The translations under genes were made by a program, and so were the position numbers. The notes beneath the pieces are model-generated. The model did no database searches, was not told the origin of the DNA, and saw nothing but the letters and a program-made list of their open reading frames with translations. Positions 34,118-43,504 of a stretch of 64,000 bases of DNA are shown here, piece by piece. Every line of letters starts with the position of its first letter. The stretch's first letter is position 1. Origin of the DNA: an uncultured Alistipes sp. (GTDB taxonomy: Bacteria > Bacteroidota > Bacteroidia > Bacteroidales > UBA932); contig URSC01000004.1 of the NCBI GenBank assembly GCA_900550465.1, positions 1-64,000 on the forward strand, in the 5' to 3' direction.

Positions 34118-35125
34118 CTAGTCCTCCCCGGTGCGGTCTATGATGCCCGTAAGAAAATCTTCCATGGACATACCCGCCTCGCGCACCATCTGCGGAACCA
34201 GACTGGCGTCCGTCATGCCGGGATTGGGATTGACTTCCAGAAAATAAGGATGCCCGTCCACTCCAAGTATGAAATCCATCCTCACGAGTCCGCGGCATCC
34301 CAGACGTCCGAATATCCTGACAGCGGCGTCCTGAATCCTGATGCGGTCGGCTTCCGGAATGGGTGCGGGGCAGATCTCGCTGCTGGCACCCAGATATTTG
34401 GCCTCGTAGTCGAAGAACTCATTGCGGGGCACTATCTCGATCAGGGGCAGAGCCTTGGGACCGTCCGGGCTGCTGTAGACAGCGCAGTCTATCTCCCGTC
34501 CGACGATTCCTTTCTCCACTATCACGGTATCGCTCTCAGCGAAAGCGGCTTCCAGTGCCGCATCGATCTCCTCCGGTGTCCTGACCTTGGTCACTCCGAA
34601 GCTGGAGCCTCCTCCGCACGGCTTGACAAAGGCCGGAAGGCCTACCCTGGATGCGGCCTCATGCGGGTCGTATGCATCGCCTTTGCGGAGCATTATGTCC
34701 CTGGACATGTAGATGCCGCTGTCGCGGAGGTAGGACTTGCAGGCGTACTTGTCAAATGCGATGGTGGCGCACTGGGACGGGCAGCCGACGCAGGTGACGC
34801 CCAGCATCTCGAAATAGGCCTGGAGCCTGCCGTTCTCGCCCGGATCCCCGTGGATTATGACGAAGACCTTGTCGAATGTGACTTTCTTCCCGTCATGTCC
34901 GGTGAAGGAGAAATCATTGCGGTCTATGGGATACCGCCGCTCACCTTCTTCCCCTCCGGGGATTACAGCCCACCATCCCTCACGCAGGATGAGCACCTCA
35001 TGGACGGTGCGTCCGGCGTTGCGGAGCCAGCGGGCCACGGACTTCCCGCTTTTGACGGATATCTCCACTTCTGAGGAGAAACCTCCGTAGACTACTGCCA
35101 GAATCTGTTCTTTTACAGGTTTCAT
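34118..35125 (-). CDS. ddl: D-alanine--D-alanine ligase
   Basis: This 335-aa ATP-grasp enzyme makes the D-Ala-D-Ala dipeptide for peptidoglycan. It shows VVYGGFSSEVEISVKSG at the start, HGDPGENGRLQAYFEMLG, KPCGGGSSFGVTKV and the C-terminal metal motif FLEVNPNPGMTDASL. It lies 18 nt after the PBP1A gene, so two peptidoglycan enzymes open this operon. Confidence 0.96.
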   Translation of the reverse strand: MKPVKEQILAVVYGGFSSEVEISVKSGKSVARWLRNAGRTVHEVLILREGWWAVIPGGEEGERRYPIDRNDFSFTGHDGKKVTFDKVFVIIHGDPGENGRLQAYFEMLGVTCVGCPSQCATIAFDKYACKSYLRDSGIYMSRDIMLRKGDAYDPHEAASRVGLPAFVKPCGGGSSFGVTKVRTPEEIDAALEAAFAESDTVIVEKGIVGREIDCAVYSSPDGPKALPLIEIVPRNEFFDYEAKYLGASSEICPAPIPEADRIRIQDAAVRIFGRLGCRGLVRMDFILGVDGHPYFLEVNPNPGMTDASLVPQMVREAGMSMEDFLTGIIDRTGED

Positions 35126-35143
35126 ATCATGCTATTTTTAAAG

Positions 35144-37507
35144 TTACATATTGAAGAACGAGGACATGTCGTCTTCCTCGGGGGCACTCACCGCATCATT
35201 GTCGCTTCCGTCGCAGTCAGTGTTGAAGTTGACTCCGGGAGGCGCGATGAACTGGTCCATGGACGTAACGCCCAGAGTCCCGTCACTGAGTACTTTCTGC
35301 ATGAACAGGCCCCAGATAGGAAGGGCGGTGTTGGCACCCTGTCCCTGCTGCATGCTCTCGAAATGGACCTGACGGTCCTCGGCTCCTACCCATACGCCCG
35401 CTGTCAGACTGGGGGTATAGCCTATGAACCATCCGTCGGATTTGTCGTTGGTGGTACCGGTCTTGCCGGCAACCGGTCCTTCCAGGGCGTAGCGCCAGCG
35501 CAGGCGGGCTCCGGAACCTTCATTGACCACTCCCTCCATCAGGTTGACCATCAGGTATGCGGTGGCCTCGCTGACGGCTTCCCGCTTGCGGGGACTGAAT
35601 GTGCCCAGCACATTGCCCTCGCTGTCCTCTATGCGGGTGACGAAGACCGGGTCAATATGCACGCCGCGGCTGGGATAAGTGTTGTATGCGCCCACCATCT
35701 CCAGCAGCGTGATGTCGGCGGGTCCGAGGCACAGGGACGGGTAGGGCGGGAGATAGGATGTGATGCCCAGCTTGCGGCACATCTCCACCATGGCGGTGGG
35801 ACCGAACTGGCGCATGAGGTAGGCCGATATGTTGTTGCTGCTTCGTGTCAGACCCCACTTGAGGGTGACTTCCTTGCCGATGAATTCTATGCGGTCCTCG
35901 CTCTCGGGGGTCCAGGTGGTGTCGGCCAGCACGAAGGTCTGGGGCACGTTCAGCACCTTGTCGCAGGGGTAGTAGCCCTCCTGCATGGCCAGGGTGTAGA
36001 GGAATGGCTTGATGGTCGAGCCGACCTGGCGCTTGCCCTGACGGGCGTTGTCGTATTTGAAATACCGGTACTCGGGGCCTCCGATGTAGGCCTTGATGTG
36101 GCCGGTGGAGGGCTCCATGGCTATCAGCGAGGCTCTCAGGATGGACTTGTAGTAGCGGATGGAGTCGTCGGGTGTCATGACGGTGTCGATGTATCCGGGC
36201 TCTTTCCACGAGAATACCCTCATGTCGGTTTTCTCCTCGCGGAATACCCGGTCGATCTCCTTGTCGGAGGCTCCGTCAGATTTCATGTCGCGGTACCGGT
36301 CGCTCCAGCGGCGGGCCTGTGCCATGACGGTCTCGGTAAGCTCGACCGGTACTTCCTTGGCGAAGGGAGAGTTGGGGTTGTCAGCCAGGTCCTCGAAGAA
36401 TGCGGGCTGAAGGTCGGTGCTCAGGTGCTGTGTGACGGCTTCCTCCGCGTAGCGCTGCATGGTGGTGTTGATGGTCGTATAGATGGTGAGTCCGTCCTTG
36501 TCGAGGCTGTACCGGCTGCCGTCCGGCTTGAAGTTCTTGTTCAGCCAGCCGTAGAGCGGGTCGTTCTCCCACAGGTCGAGGTCCGCCCGGTAGTCGTCCG
36601 CGAAGTAGTAGTTCTTCCTGACGGGCTCTGATGCGCTCATGTACTTGCGGAGCATGTCACGGAAGTAGGGGGCGAGACTGGTGTTGTGGTCCTGCTGGTT
36701 GTAATCCAGCACTATGGGCATGGCCATCAGGGCATCCGCGTACTCCTGGGATATAAAACCGTACTTGCTCATCTGGCTGAGGACGTGGTTGCGGCGTGCG
36801 AGCGAGCGGTCGTAATTGAGTACGGGGTTGAACCTGGTGGGCTTGTTGACTGCTCCGACCAGTACAGCGCTCTCCTCGAGCTTGAGTTCCGAGGGCTCCT
36901 TATTAAAGAAGGTGTTGGCTGCTGCCTTGATGCCGTATGCGTTGCTGCCGAAGAAGATGGCGTTCATGTACATGGCCATGATCTCGTCCTTGGTGTAGTT
37001 GCGCTCGAGTTTGACGGCCGTTATCCATTCCTTGAACTTGCTGACTACCAGTTTGAATACAGCCTCTCCCGGGAACTTGCCCGTAGCCTCCTCCCTGGGG
37101 AAGAGGGTCTTGGCCAGCTGCTGGGTTATGGTGCTGCCGCCTCCGCCCGAGCGGGCATTGCCCAGGAGGATGGTCTTGACCCCGACCCTGGCCAGGCTGC
37201 GGAAGTCTATGCCGCAATGCTTGTAGAAGCGTACGTCCTCTGTCGCTACGGCCGCTGCCACTGTGCCGGGCGCCAGCTCGCTGTAACTTACATGGGTACG
37301 GTTCTCGATGTGGTAGGTTCCGATGAGCTGCCCGTCCTCGGATATGAGTTCTGTCGCCAGGTAGGTTCTGGGGTTCTCCAGTTCCTCAAAGGAGGGAATT
37401 TCAGCGAATATGCCCACTCCGGCAATGAACAGCAGGAGTGCTCCGATGGGGATGAAAACGACGCACCAGATAGCAATTATCAATTTTCTCTTCGTTTTTT
37501 CTTTCAT
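35144..37507 (-). CDS. mrcA: Class A penicillin-binding protein 1A
   Basis: The 787-aa bifunctional enzyme polymerises and cross-links peptidoglycan. It has an N-terminal membrane helix (LIIAIWCVVFIPIGALLLFI), a glycosyltransferase domain with the EDVRFYKHCGIDFRSLARV and GGGGSTITQQLAKTLF motifs, and a transpeptidase domain with Ser497 in GSTIKPFLYT, SSNNISAYL and KTGTTNDKSDG. It is the first gene of an operon continuing through ddl, prmC and the partner-switching cassette. A promoter is visible just upstream. Confidence 0.95.
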   Translation of the reverse strand: MKEKTKRKLIIAIWCVVFIPIGALLLFIAGVGIFAEIPSFEELENPRTYLATELISEDGQLIGTYHIENRTHVSYSELAPGTVAAAVATEDVRFYKHCGIDFRSLARVGVKTILLGNARSGGGGSTITQQLAKTLFPREEATGKFPGEAVFKLVVSKFKEWITAVKLERNYTKDEIMAMYMNAIFFGSNAYGIKAAANTFFNKEPSELKLEESAVLVGAVNKPTRFNPVLNYDRSLARRNHVLSQMSKYGFISQEYADALMAMPIVLDYNQQDHNTSLAPYFRDMLRKYMSASEPVRKNYYFADDYRADLDLWENDPLYGWLNKNFKPDGSRYSLDKDGLTIYTTINTTMQRYAEEAVTQHLSTDLQPAFFEDLADNPNSPFAKEVPVELTETVMAQARRWSDRYRDMKSDGASDKEIDRVFREEKTDMRVFSWKEPGYIDTVMTPDDSIRYYKSILRASLIAMEPSTGHIKAYIGGPEYRYFKYDNARQGKRQVGSTIKPFLYTLAMQEGYYPCDKVLNVPQTFVLADTTWTPESEDRIEFIGKEVTLKWGLTRSSNNISAYLMRQFGPTAMVEMCRKLGITSYLPPYPSLCLGPADITLLEMVGAYNTYPSRGVHIDPVFVTRIEDSEGNVLGTFSPRKREAVSEATAYLMVNLMEGVVNEGSGARLRWRYALEGPVAGKTGTTNDKSDGWFIGYTPSLTAGVWVGAEDRQVHFESMQQGQGANTALPIWGLFMQKVLSDGTLGVTSMDQFIAPPGVNFNTDCDGSDNDAVSAPEEDDMSSFFNM

Positions 37508-37527
37508 TTTTGCAAAATAAATTCGTG

Positions 37528-37557
37528 CGAAGTTAGAAAATATCCTTTACTTTGCAA
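37528..37557 (-). promoter_or_regulatory. Promoter for the mrcA-ddl-prmC-signalling operon
   Basis: On the minus strand, TTG (37555-37557), 19 nt, then TAACTTCG (37528-37535) matches the consensus except for one base in the -7 box. It overlaps a candidate plus-strand -7 box for topA, TTACTTTG (37547-37554, one mismatch), so the two operons would fire divergently from a shared region of about 70 bp. Confidence 0.5.
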
Positions 37558-37574
37558 CCTCATTCTATGGAGAT

Positions 37575-39896
37575 ATGGTAGAGAACTTAGTAATCGTAGA
37601 GTCGCCGGCAAAGGCGAAGACCATCGAAAAGATATTGGGAAAGGACTATACAGTGCGTTCGAGCTTCGGTCACATCCGTGATCTGGCAAAGAAAAATCTG
37701 GGTATAGACATAGAGCACGGCTTCATTCCGCAGTACGAGGTGTCCCCTGACAAGAAGAAAGTGGTATCCGAGCTCAAGGCCGCTTCGGACAAGGCTTCCG
37801 TAGTCTGGCTCGCATCCGATGAGGACCGCGAGGGAGAGGCGATAGCCTGGCATCTGAGGGAGACCCTGGACCTGCAGCCGGAAAAGACCCGCCGCATAGT
37901 GTTCCACGAGATTACCAAGGACGCAATACTGCATGCCATAGAGACGCCCCGCGACGTAGACATGAATCTGGTCATGGCCCAGCAGGCCCGCAGGGTCCTG
38001 GACCGCATAGTGGGCTTCGAGCTCTCGCCCATACTGTGGAAGAAGATAAAGCCCTCGCTCTCGGCCGGCCGCGTGCAGTCGGTGGCCCTCCGCCTGGTGG
38101 TGGAGCGGGAGAGGGAGATCGCCGAGTTCCAGTCCAGGCCGTATTTCCGCGTAGAAGGCATATTTGTCCCTGAAAATGGCAAGAAGACCAAGGTCCTCGG
38201 AGTCCTCGACCGCCGTTTCGACACCCGGGAGGAGGCCGAGGCATTCCTGGAAAGGTGCCGCGGCAGCCGTTTCACCGTAGCTTCGGTGGATAAGAAGGAG
38301 ATATCCAGATGTCCGGCGCCCCCCTTCACCACCTCGTCCCTCCAGCAGGAGGCCGCCCGCAAGTGCGGATTCTCGGTGAGCCAGACGATGTCCATCGCGC
38401 AGCATCTGTACGAGTCCGGATTCATCACCTATATGCGTACCGACTCCACCACACTCTCGAAACTGGCCATAGGCGCCGCCAAGGGCTGGATTACGGAGAA
38501 TTTCGGAGAGGAGTACCACAAGGCCCGGCAGTACAAGACCGGAGTGAAGGGCGCTCAGGAGGCCCACGAGGCCATCCGTCCGACCTACATTGCAAACACG
38601 GACATACCCGGCACGGCAGCCGAAAAGAAGCTCTACAGTCTGATATGGAAGCGGACCGTCGCCTCCCAGATGGCTGACGCCCGTCTGGAGAAGACGGACA
38701 TAACCATAGCCGGAGACGGGATACAGGAACGTTTCGACGTGACCGGCTCCACCGTGCTTTTCGACGGATTCCTTAAAGTATATATAGAGTCCACCGACGA
38801 CGATGCGCCCGCAGGAGACGAGGAGAAGATCCTTCCGCCCCTGTCAGTGGGAGACGGAATGCTCCGCGACAGCATCACCGCCTCGGAGAAATATACGGCG
38901 CATCCTCCCCGCTATTCGGAGGCCTCGCTGGTCAGGAAGATGGAGGAACTGGGTATAGGACGTCCCTCCACATACGCACCGACCATCTCCACCCTCCATC
39001 AGAGGGGCTACATCATCCGGCAGGACCGCAAAGGGGAGGAACGTTCGGTGACTGTCCTTACACTCAAGGGAGACAGCATCGCATCCACTTCCAAAAAGGA
39101 GACCACCGGCTCGGAGAAGGGCCGTCTCTGCCCCGAGGACATAGGCATGATGGTGACGGACTTCCTGGAGCAGACCTTCCCGGCCATCATGGACTATGGA
39201 TTCACGGCCAGGGTGGAGACTGACTTCGATAAGATAGCAGCGGGAAAGCAGGTGTGGAACAAGACAGTGGCCGACTTCTACAAGCCTTTCCATGACCGCG
39301 TCGAGGAGACCCTGAAGGAGAACGCTCCCGCCAAGTCGCGCAGGCTGCTCGGTACTGACCCGGCCACAGGCAAGAGTGTGATAGCCCGCATGGGCCGTTA
39401 CGGCTCGGTGGTGCAGATAGGCGAGGACGATGACCCTGACAAGCGCATTACCGGACTGGAGAAGGGACAGCTGATAGAATCGGTGTCGCTGGAGGATGCC
39501 CTCAGGCTCTTCGTGCTGCCCAGGACTCTGGGCGAGTACAACGGCCAGCCCGTTACCTGCTCCAAGGGCAAGTACGGTCCGTACGTCAAGTATGGCTCCG
39601 CCTACGTCTCGCTCAAGCGCGGCCAGGACCCCTACACCATCACCCTGGATACTGCCGTGAAGCTCATCGAGGAGCACGAGGCCCAGCAGAAGAACAAGGA
39701 CATCAAGTCATTCCCTGAGGCGGACATCTTTGTGCTCAACGGCCGTTTCGGCCCGTATATCAAGCATGCCGGCTCCAACTACAAGATACCCCGCGGTACT
39801 GACCCGTCATCGCTGACGGAGGAACAGTGCCGTTCCATCATAGAGTCAGCGGGTGAGAAGAAGCCGTCACCCCGGAATGGTACATCCAGAAAGTAA
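37575..39896 (+). CDS. topA: DNA topoisomerase I (type IA)
   Basis: The 773-aa enzyme relaxes negative supercoils. It begins with the Toprim motif LVIVESPAKAKTIEKIL, has the acidic DEDREGEAIAWHL triad and the active-site Tyr286 in GFITYMRTDST. The C-terminus lacks the Cys4 zinc fingers of E. coli TopA. It has instead repeated lysine-rich Toprim-C modules, such as GKYGPYVKYGSAYVSL and NGRFGPYIKHAGSNYKI. The ATG at 37575 is used because the upstream ATG at 37567 meets a stop at once. Its stop codon overlaps the start of the Lrp gene by one base. Confidence 0.96.
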   Translation: MVENLVIVESPAKAKTIEKILGKDYTVRSSFGHIRDLAKKNLGIDIEHGFIPQYEVSPDKKKVVSELKAASDKASVVWLASDEDREGEAIAWHLRETLDLQPEKTRRIVFHEITKDAILHAIETPRDVDMNLVMAQQARRVLDRIVGFELSPILWKKIKPSLSAGRVQSVALRLVVEREREIAEFQSRPYFRVEGIFVPENGKKTKVLGVLDRRFDTREEAEAFLERCRGSRFTVASVDKKEISRCPAPPFTTSSLQQEAARKCGFSVSQTMSIAQHLYESGFITYMRTDSTTLSKLAIGAAKGWITENFGEEYHKARQYKTGVKGAQEAHEAIRPTYIANTDIPGTAAEKKLYSLIWKRTVASQMADARLEKTDITIAGDGIQERFDVTGSTVLFDGFLKVYIESTDDDAPAGDEEKILPPLSVGDGMLRDSITASEKYTAHPPRYSEASLVRKMEELGIGRPSTYAPTISTLHQRGYIIRQDRKGEERSVTVLTLKGDSIASTSKKETTGSEKGRLCPEDIGMMVTDFLEQTFPAIMDYGFTARVETDFDKIAAGKQVWNKTVADFYKPFHDRVEETLKENAPAKSRRLLGTDPATGKSVIARMGRYGSVVQIGEDDDPDKRITGLEKGQLIESVSLEDALRLFVLPRTLGEYNGQPVTCSKGKYGPYVKYGSAYVSLKRGQDPYTITLDTAVKLIEEHEAQQKNKDIKSFPEADIFVLNGRFGPYIKHAGSNYKIPRGTDPSSLTEEQCRSIIESAGEKKPSPRNGTSRK

Positions 39897-40387
39897 TGAA
39901 TATGAATACAAAATATCAGCTCGACAGGATAGATCAGCGGATACTGTCCTTCTTAGTCAAAAATGCAAGGATGCCTTTTCTCGAGATAGCCCGCGAGTGC
40001 GGAGTGTCTGGAGCGGCCATCCATCAGAGAGTAAAGAAAATGGAGAATATGGGCATCATCACCGGTTCCCGTCTTCTCGTCAAGCCTCAGGCCCTGGGTC
40101 TCAATGTGTGCGCCTTCGTGGGAGTCTCTCTTTCCGAGACCGGCAAGTACAATGAAGTGATCCAGAATCTCAAGAAAATCCCGGAGGTGGTGGAATGCCA
40201 TTTCGTCACAGGCAAGCATGCCCTGCTGGTCAAGATTTACTGTACCGATCACGACCACCTCATGGGGATTCTGGTGCACACCATCCAGAATATTCCCTAT
40301 ATCTCCAGCACCGACACGATGATCTCCCTGGACCAGGCCATTGAGCGTCAGGTGTGGGTGGATGATATGCCGATCAAGGAGTCTTGA
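39896..40387 (+). CDS. Lrp/AsnC-family transcriptional regulator
   Basis: This 163-aa protein has an N-terminal helix-turn-helix (LDRIDQRILSFLVKNARMPF, ECGVSGAAIHQRVKKMENMG) and a C-terminal RAM/ACT-like ligand domain (ECHFVTGKHALLVKIYCTDH). Such proteins sense amino acids and control their metabolism, but neither ligand nor targets can be inferred here. The start ATG shares its A with the topA stop, so translation is probably coupled. Its 3' end overlaps the convergent serine hydrolase gene by 14 nt. Confidence 0.93.
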   Translation: MNMNTKYQLDRIDQRILSFLVKNARMPFLEIARECGVSGAAIHQRVKKMENMGIITGSRLLVKPQALGLNVCAFVGVSLSETGKYNEVIQNLKKIPEVVECHFVTGKHALLVKIYCTDHDHLMGILVHTIQNIPYISSTDTMISLDQAIERQVWVDDMPIKES

Positions 40388-42071
40388 TCCAGGGGCCGAA
40401 ATTCTCGTTGTAGTTGAAGTCTATCTCGAAATCCACCGGCCCGTCGGACTCTCCGGTGTAGTTGTGGAAGAATACGGGGTAGGTATGGCCGTCAGACCTG
40501 AGCCAGAATTCGTTTCCACGGTGGTGGTCAAGCCTGTGTGTCCATCCGAGCGGACCGATGGTCAGATACAGCCTGCCGTTTTTCAAGGTTACCTCCGCAT
40601 CCCCGAAGGGGGCCGGTTTCGTGTAGCGGCCAGTCAGCTTTTCGAAGTCAGGAGTCACGCTGCTGCGCTCTATGATGCAGGGCACGGCCCGGCGTCCCGG
40701 TTTCCTTTTGTCCTTAAACCACTGTTCCAACCCCTCGGAGCTCCAGTCCCTGAGAGTGTCTCCGGGCAGGTACAGGTCTATGATCCTGCGCATCAGTCCA
40801 AGCCGCGCGTACTCGGATACCTCTGAATTGCACAATACTGCCACTCCCAGATCCAGCTCCGGCACAAATCCGCATACTCCGGTGAAGCCCCAGGTGGTGC
40901 CTGTGTGGTAGATTACCTTGTACCTGTCATTCTGCTCCACGTACCAGCAGTAACCGTAGTCCCGTCTCATGGAACTGTCCTGACGTACCTTGACCGCACC
41001 TGTGTGGAGGAAGTCCATCTGCTCCCGGGAGATGAGCCGCACGGTGTCCCGGTAGGGGTAGATGCGGAATCCGCCCGTCATGGCAGGACTTATGTCAGGA
41101 AAATAGTCTGACAGAGCCGTAGAATCGAGGGGAAATGAGCTGCCTTCCCCGGCATCCTCAGGTCTGACTGTGCGGATGACTGCTCCGTTGTTCAGGTGGA
41201 ACCGCACCCAGCGGGCCATGTCCTGAGCCGTGGAGCTGATACTGCCGGCCGGTCCTATTACGTCCACCCAGTGCAGGGCCCTTTCCTCCCCGTAAAGCGG
41301 GGTGACGTAGATGGAGCCGCGTCCGCCGTTCTTTCCCCTCGAGTATCCGAAATAATGGGCTACGGAGGCTTTCTTCCCTGCCTCCAGGTAACCTTCGCTG
41401 CCCGGCACTGACGAGGTCATGCCCAGCGGAATGAAAATCCTCTCCCGGATGTTGTCTTCCCAGCTGCGGCCGGTGACGGTCTCTATGATGCGGGCGGCGA
41501 TGATGAAGGTGATGTTGTTGTACGCAAATTTCTCCCGGAACGGGTAGACCGGCTCTATGTACCTGAACATCCTGTAGATATCATCCCTCCCGTAACCCAG
41601 ATTGGGGATGTAGGTCCCGGCCTGGGCCACCAGTCCGGTGGTGTGGGTGAGGAGGTCGCGCACCTGCATGACGGACTCGACGCTGTCATCGTACCATTCG
41701 AAGTCGGGCAGTATGTGCTTGACGGTGTCGTCCCAGCGCAGCAGGCCTTCGTCTACCAGTGAGGCTATGACCGTGGCGGTGAAGGCCTTGGTCATCGAGC
41801 CTATGTGGAAGAGGGTAGAGTCGGTGATGGCTGTCCATTCTCCGTCCTGGCCTGGGTTCTTCCCCTTTTCCCTCACTCCGAAGCCTCCGGAGAACACGGT
41901 GGTGTCTCCGTGTATGACGGCCAGCGATAGCCCGGGAATCTTCCATTGTTTCAGCACCTGACCGGCGTAGACGGAGATTTCGGCCGGGATGTCCCTGCCG
42001 CTGCCGTCCTGGGCCCGGAGGCCGATGGTCAGGACCGTAAGGATGATGGTTGAGAGTAGAAGTCTTCTCAT
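40374..42071 (-). CDS. Exported class C beta-lactamase-like serine hydrolase
   Basis: The 565-aa protein has a signal peptide ending in GLRAQ. The beta-lactamase/D-aminopeptidase fold has Ser92 and Lys95 in GSMTKAF and the second motif Tyr-Asn in FAYNNIT. A beta-rich C-terminal domain (about 460-565, LTGRYTKPAPFGDAEVTLKN) resembles DUF3471. It probably hydrolyses a peptide or ester in the periplasm; resistance to beta-lactams cannot be claimed. It lies 15 nt after radA and may be the last gene of that operon. Confidence 0.88.
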   Translation of the reverse strand: MRRLLLSTIILTVLTIGLRAQDGSGRDIPAEISVYAGQVLKQWKIPGLSLAVIHGDTTVFSGGFGVREKGKNPGQDGEWTAITDSTLFHIGSMTKAFTATVIASLVDEGLLRWDDTVKHILPDFEWYDDSVESVMQVRDLLTHTTGLVAQAGTYIPNLGYGRDDIYRMFRYIEPVYPFREKFAYNNITFIIAARIIETVTGRSWEDNIRERIFIPLGMTSSVPGSEGYLEAGKKASVAHYFGYSRGKNGGRGSIYVTPLYGEERALHWVDVIGPAGSISSTAQDMARWVRFHLNNGAVIRTVRPEDAGEGSSFPLDSTALSDYFPDISPAMTGGFRIYPYRDTVRLISREQMDFLHTGAVKVRQDSSMRRDYGYCWYVEQNDRYKVIYHTGTTWGFTGVCGFVPELDLGVAVLCNSEVSEYARLGLMRRIIDLYLPGDTLRDWSSEGLEQWFKDKRKPGRRAVPCIIERSSVTPDFEKLTGRYTKPAPFGDAEVTLKNGRLYLTIGPLGWTHRLDHHRGNEFWLRSDGHTYPVFFHNYTGESDGPVDFEIDFNYNENFGPWIKTP

Positions 42072-42086
42072 GGCTGCCGGAATTAA

Positions 42087-43502
42087 TTATTGGGAGTTCC
42101 TGAAGAGGTTGCGGCACAGAGCCGCGATGTCGGATACCTCCACCACGCGGATACCGGTGGCGGGGATGCTGCGGCGCAGGTCTTCGGAAAGATTGTAGGA
42201 GGAAATGTAGATCTCGCGGTATCCCAGGCGGGCTGCTTCGGAGATGCGGGCCTCGATACGTCCTACAGGACGGATCTCCCCGCTCAGTCCGACTTCGGCT
42301 GCGAAGCATATGCCCGGACTGACGGCCAGGTCGAAGGTGGAGGACAGTACCGCCACCACTACAGCCAGGTCACAGGCCGTGTCGCCGACGCGCATGCCTC
42401 CGGCCACGTTGAGGAACACATCCTTGGCTGATAGTTTGAAACCCGCTCTTTTTTCCAGTACTGCCAGAAGCATGTTCAGGCGGCGGGCATCGTAGCCGGT
42501 GGCCGAGCGCTGGGGCATGCCGTAGGCGGCGGTGGATACCAGGGCCTGGATCTCGATGAGGAAGGGCCTGGATCCGTCCACCATACTTCCCACTGCCACT
42601 CCGCTGAGGTTCTCCTTGTGCATGGGAGTGAGAATCTCGGAGGGATTCTCCACCTCCCTGAGACCTGTGCCGGTCATCTCGAAAATGGCTATCTCGGCCG
42701 TCGATCCGAAGCGGTTCTTGATGCTGCGCAGGATGCGGTGCGAGTGACGGGTGTCGCCCTCGAACTGCAGGACCACGTCCACGATGTGCTCCAGGACCTT
42801 AGGCCCGGCGATGGCTCCGTCCTTGGTGATGTGTCCGATAAGGATGACGGGGATACCGCTCTCCTTGGCCATGCGGAGCAGGGCTGCCGCGCACTCCCGC
42901 ACCTGGGTGACGGAGGAAGCGGCCGAGTCTATATTTTCCGAGTAGATGGTCTGTATCGAGTCCACCACCAGCAGGTCGGGATGCAGCTCCAGGGCGCAGC
43001 GTATGATATTGTCCACCTGGGTCTCCCCGAGGATGGTGCAGTTGTCCTCATTGTCCCCCTCTCCGGGCCGCAGGAGCCTCATGGCGCGGAGCTTTATCTG
43101 CCGCGGGGACTCCTCCCCCGAGACGTAGAGGGTGCGCAGGCCCTTGCTCCTGAGGGGAAGCTGCAGGGCCAGGGTGGACTTGCCTATGCCGGGCTCGCCG
43201 CCCAGGAGTATCATGGAGCCGGGGACAATGCCTCCGCCCAGGATCCTCTCCACTTCCTTGTTGCCGATGAGTATGCGGCTGTCCTGGTCTACCGATATGT
43301 CCTTGAGGGCCGTCGGCCTGGCTTCCGATAGGCCGATGAGCGAGCGGTCCCGCGAGGGTGCGGCGGATGAGGCCCGGCTGTCCCTGGAGAGGCCTTCCTT
43401 CATGGTGTTCCACTCCCCGCAGGCGGGGCAGCGGCCCATCCACTTGGAGGTCTCGTTGCCGCAGGAGGTGCAGTACCATACTGTTTTGGCCTTCGCTGTC
43501 AT
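42087..43502 (-). CDS. radA: DNA repair protein RadA
   Basis: This 471-aa RecA-like branch-migration factor has the N-terminal Cys4 zinc finger (CTSCGNETSKWMGRCPACG), Walker A GGEPGIGKSTL, the RadA-specific KNRFG motif and a C-terminal Lon-like domain (DVFLNVAGGMRV, EVGLSGEIRPVGRIEARISE). It starts 2 nt after the lipoprotein gene upstream. Confidence 0.96.
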   Translation of the reverse strand: MTAKAKTVWYCTSCGNETSKWMGRCPACGEWNTMKEGLSRDSRASSAAPSRDRSLIGLSEARPTALKDISVDQDSRILIGNKEVERILGGGIVPGSMILLGGEPGIGKSTLALQLPLRSKGLRTLYVSGEESPRQIKLRAMRLLRPGEGDNEDNCTILGETQVDNIIRCALELHPDLLVVDSIQTIYSENIDSAASSVTQVRECAAALLRMAKESGIPVILIGHITKDGAIAGPKVLEHIVDVVLQFEGDTRHSHRILRSIKNRFGSTAEIAIFEMTGTGLREVENPSEILTPMHKENLSGVAVGSMVDGSRPFLIEIQALVSTAAYGMPQRSATGYDARRLNMLLAVLEKRAGFKLSAKDVFLNVAGGMRVGDTACDLAVVVAVLSSTFDLAVSPGICFAAEVGLSGEIRPVGRIEARISEAARLGYREIYISSYNLSEDLRRSIPATGIRVVEVSDIAALCRNLFRNSQ

Positions 43503-43504
43503 GG

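Noticed and set aside
40374..42071. Calling the serine hydrolase an antibiotic-resistance beta-lactamase
   Set aside because: The SxxK and YxN motifs are shared by many peptidases and esterases with the same fold, and the C-terminal beta domain points to a housekeeping hydrolase.
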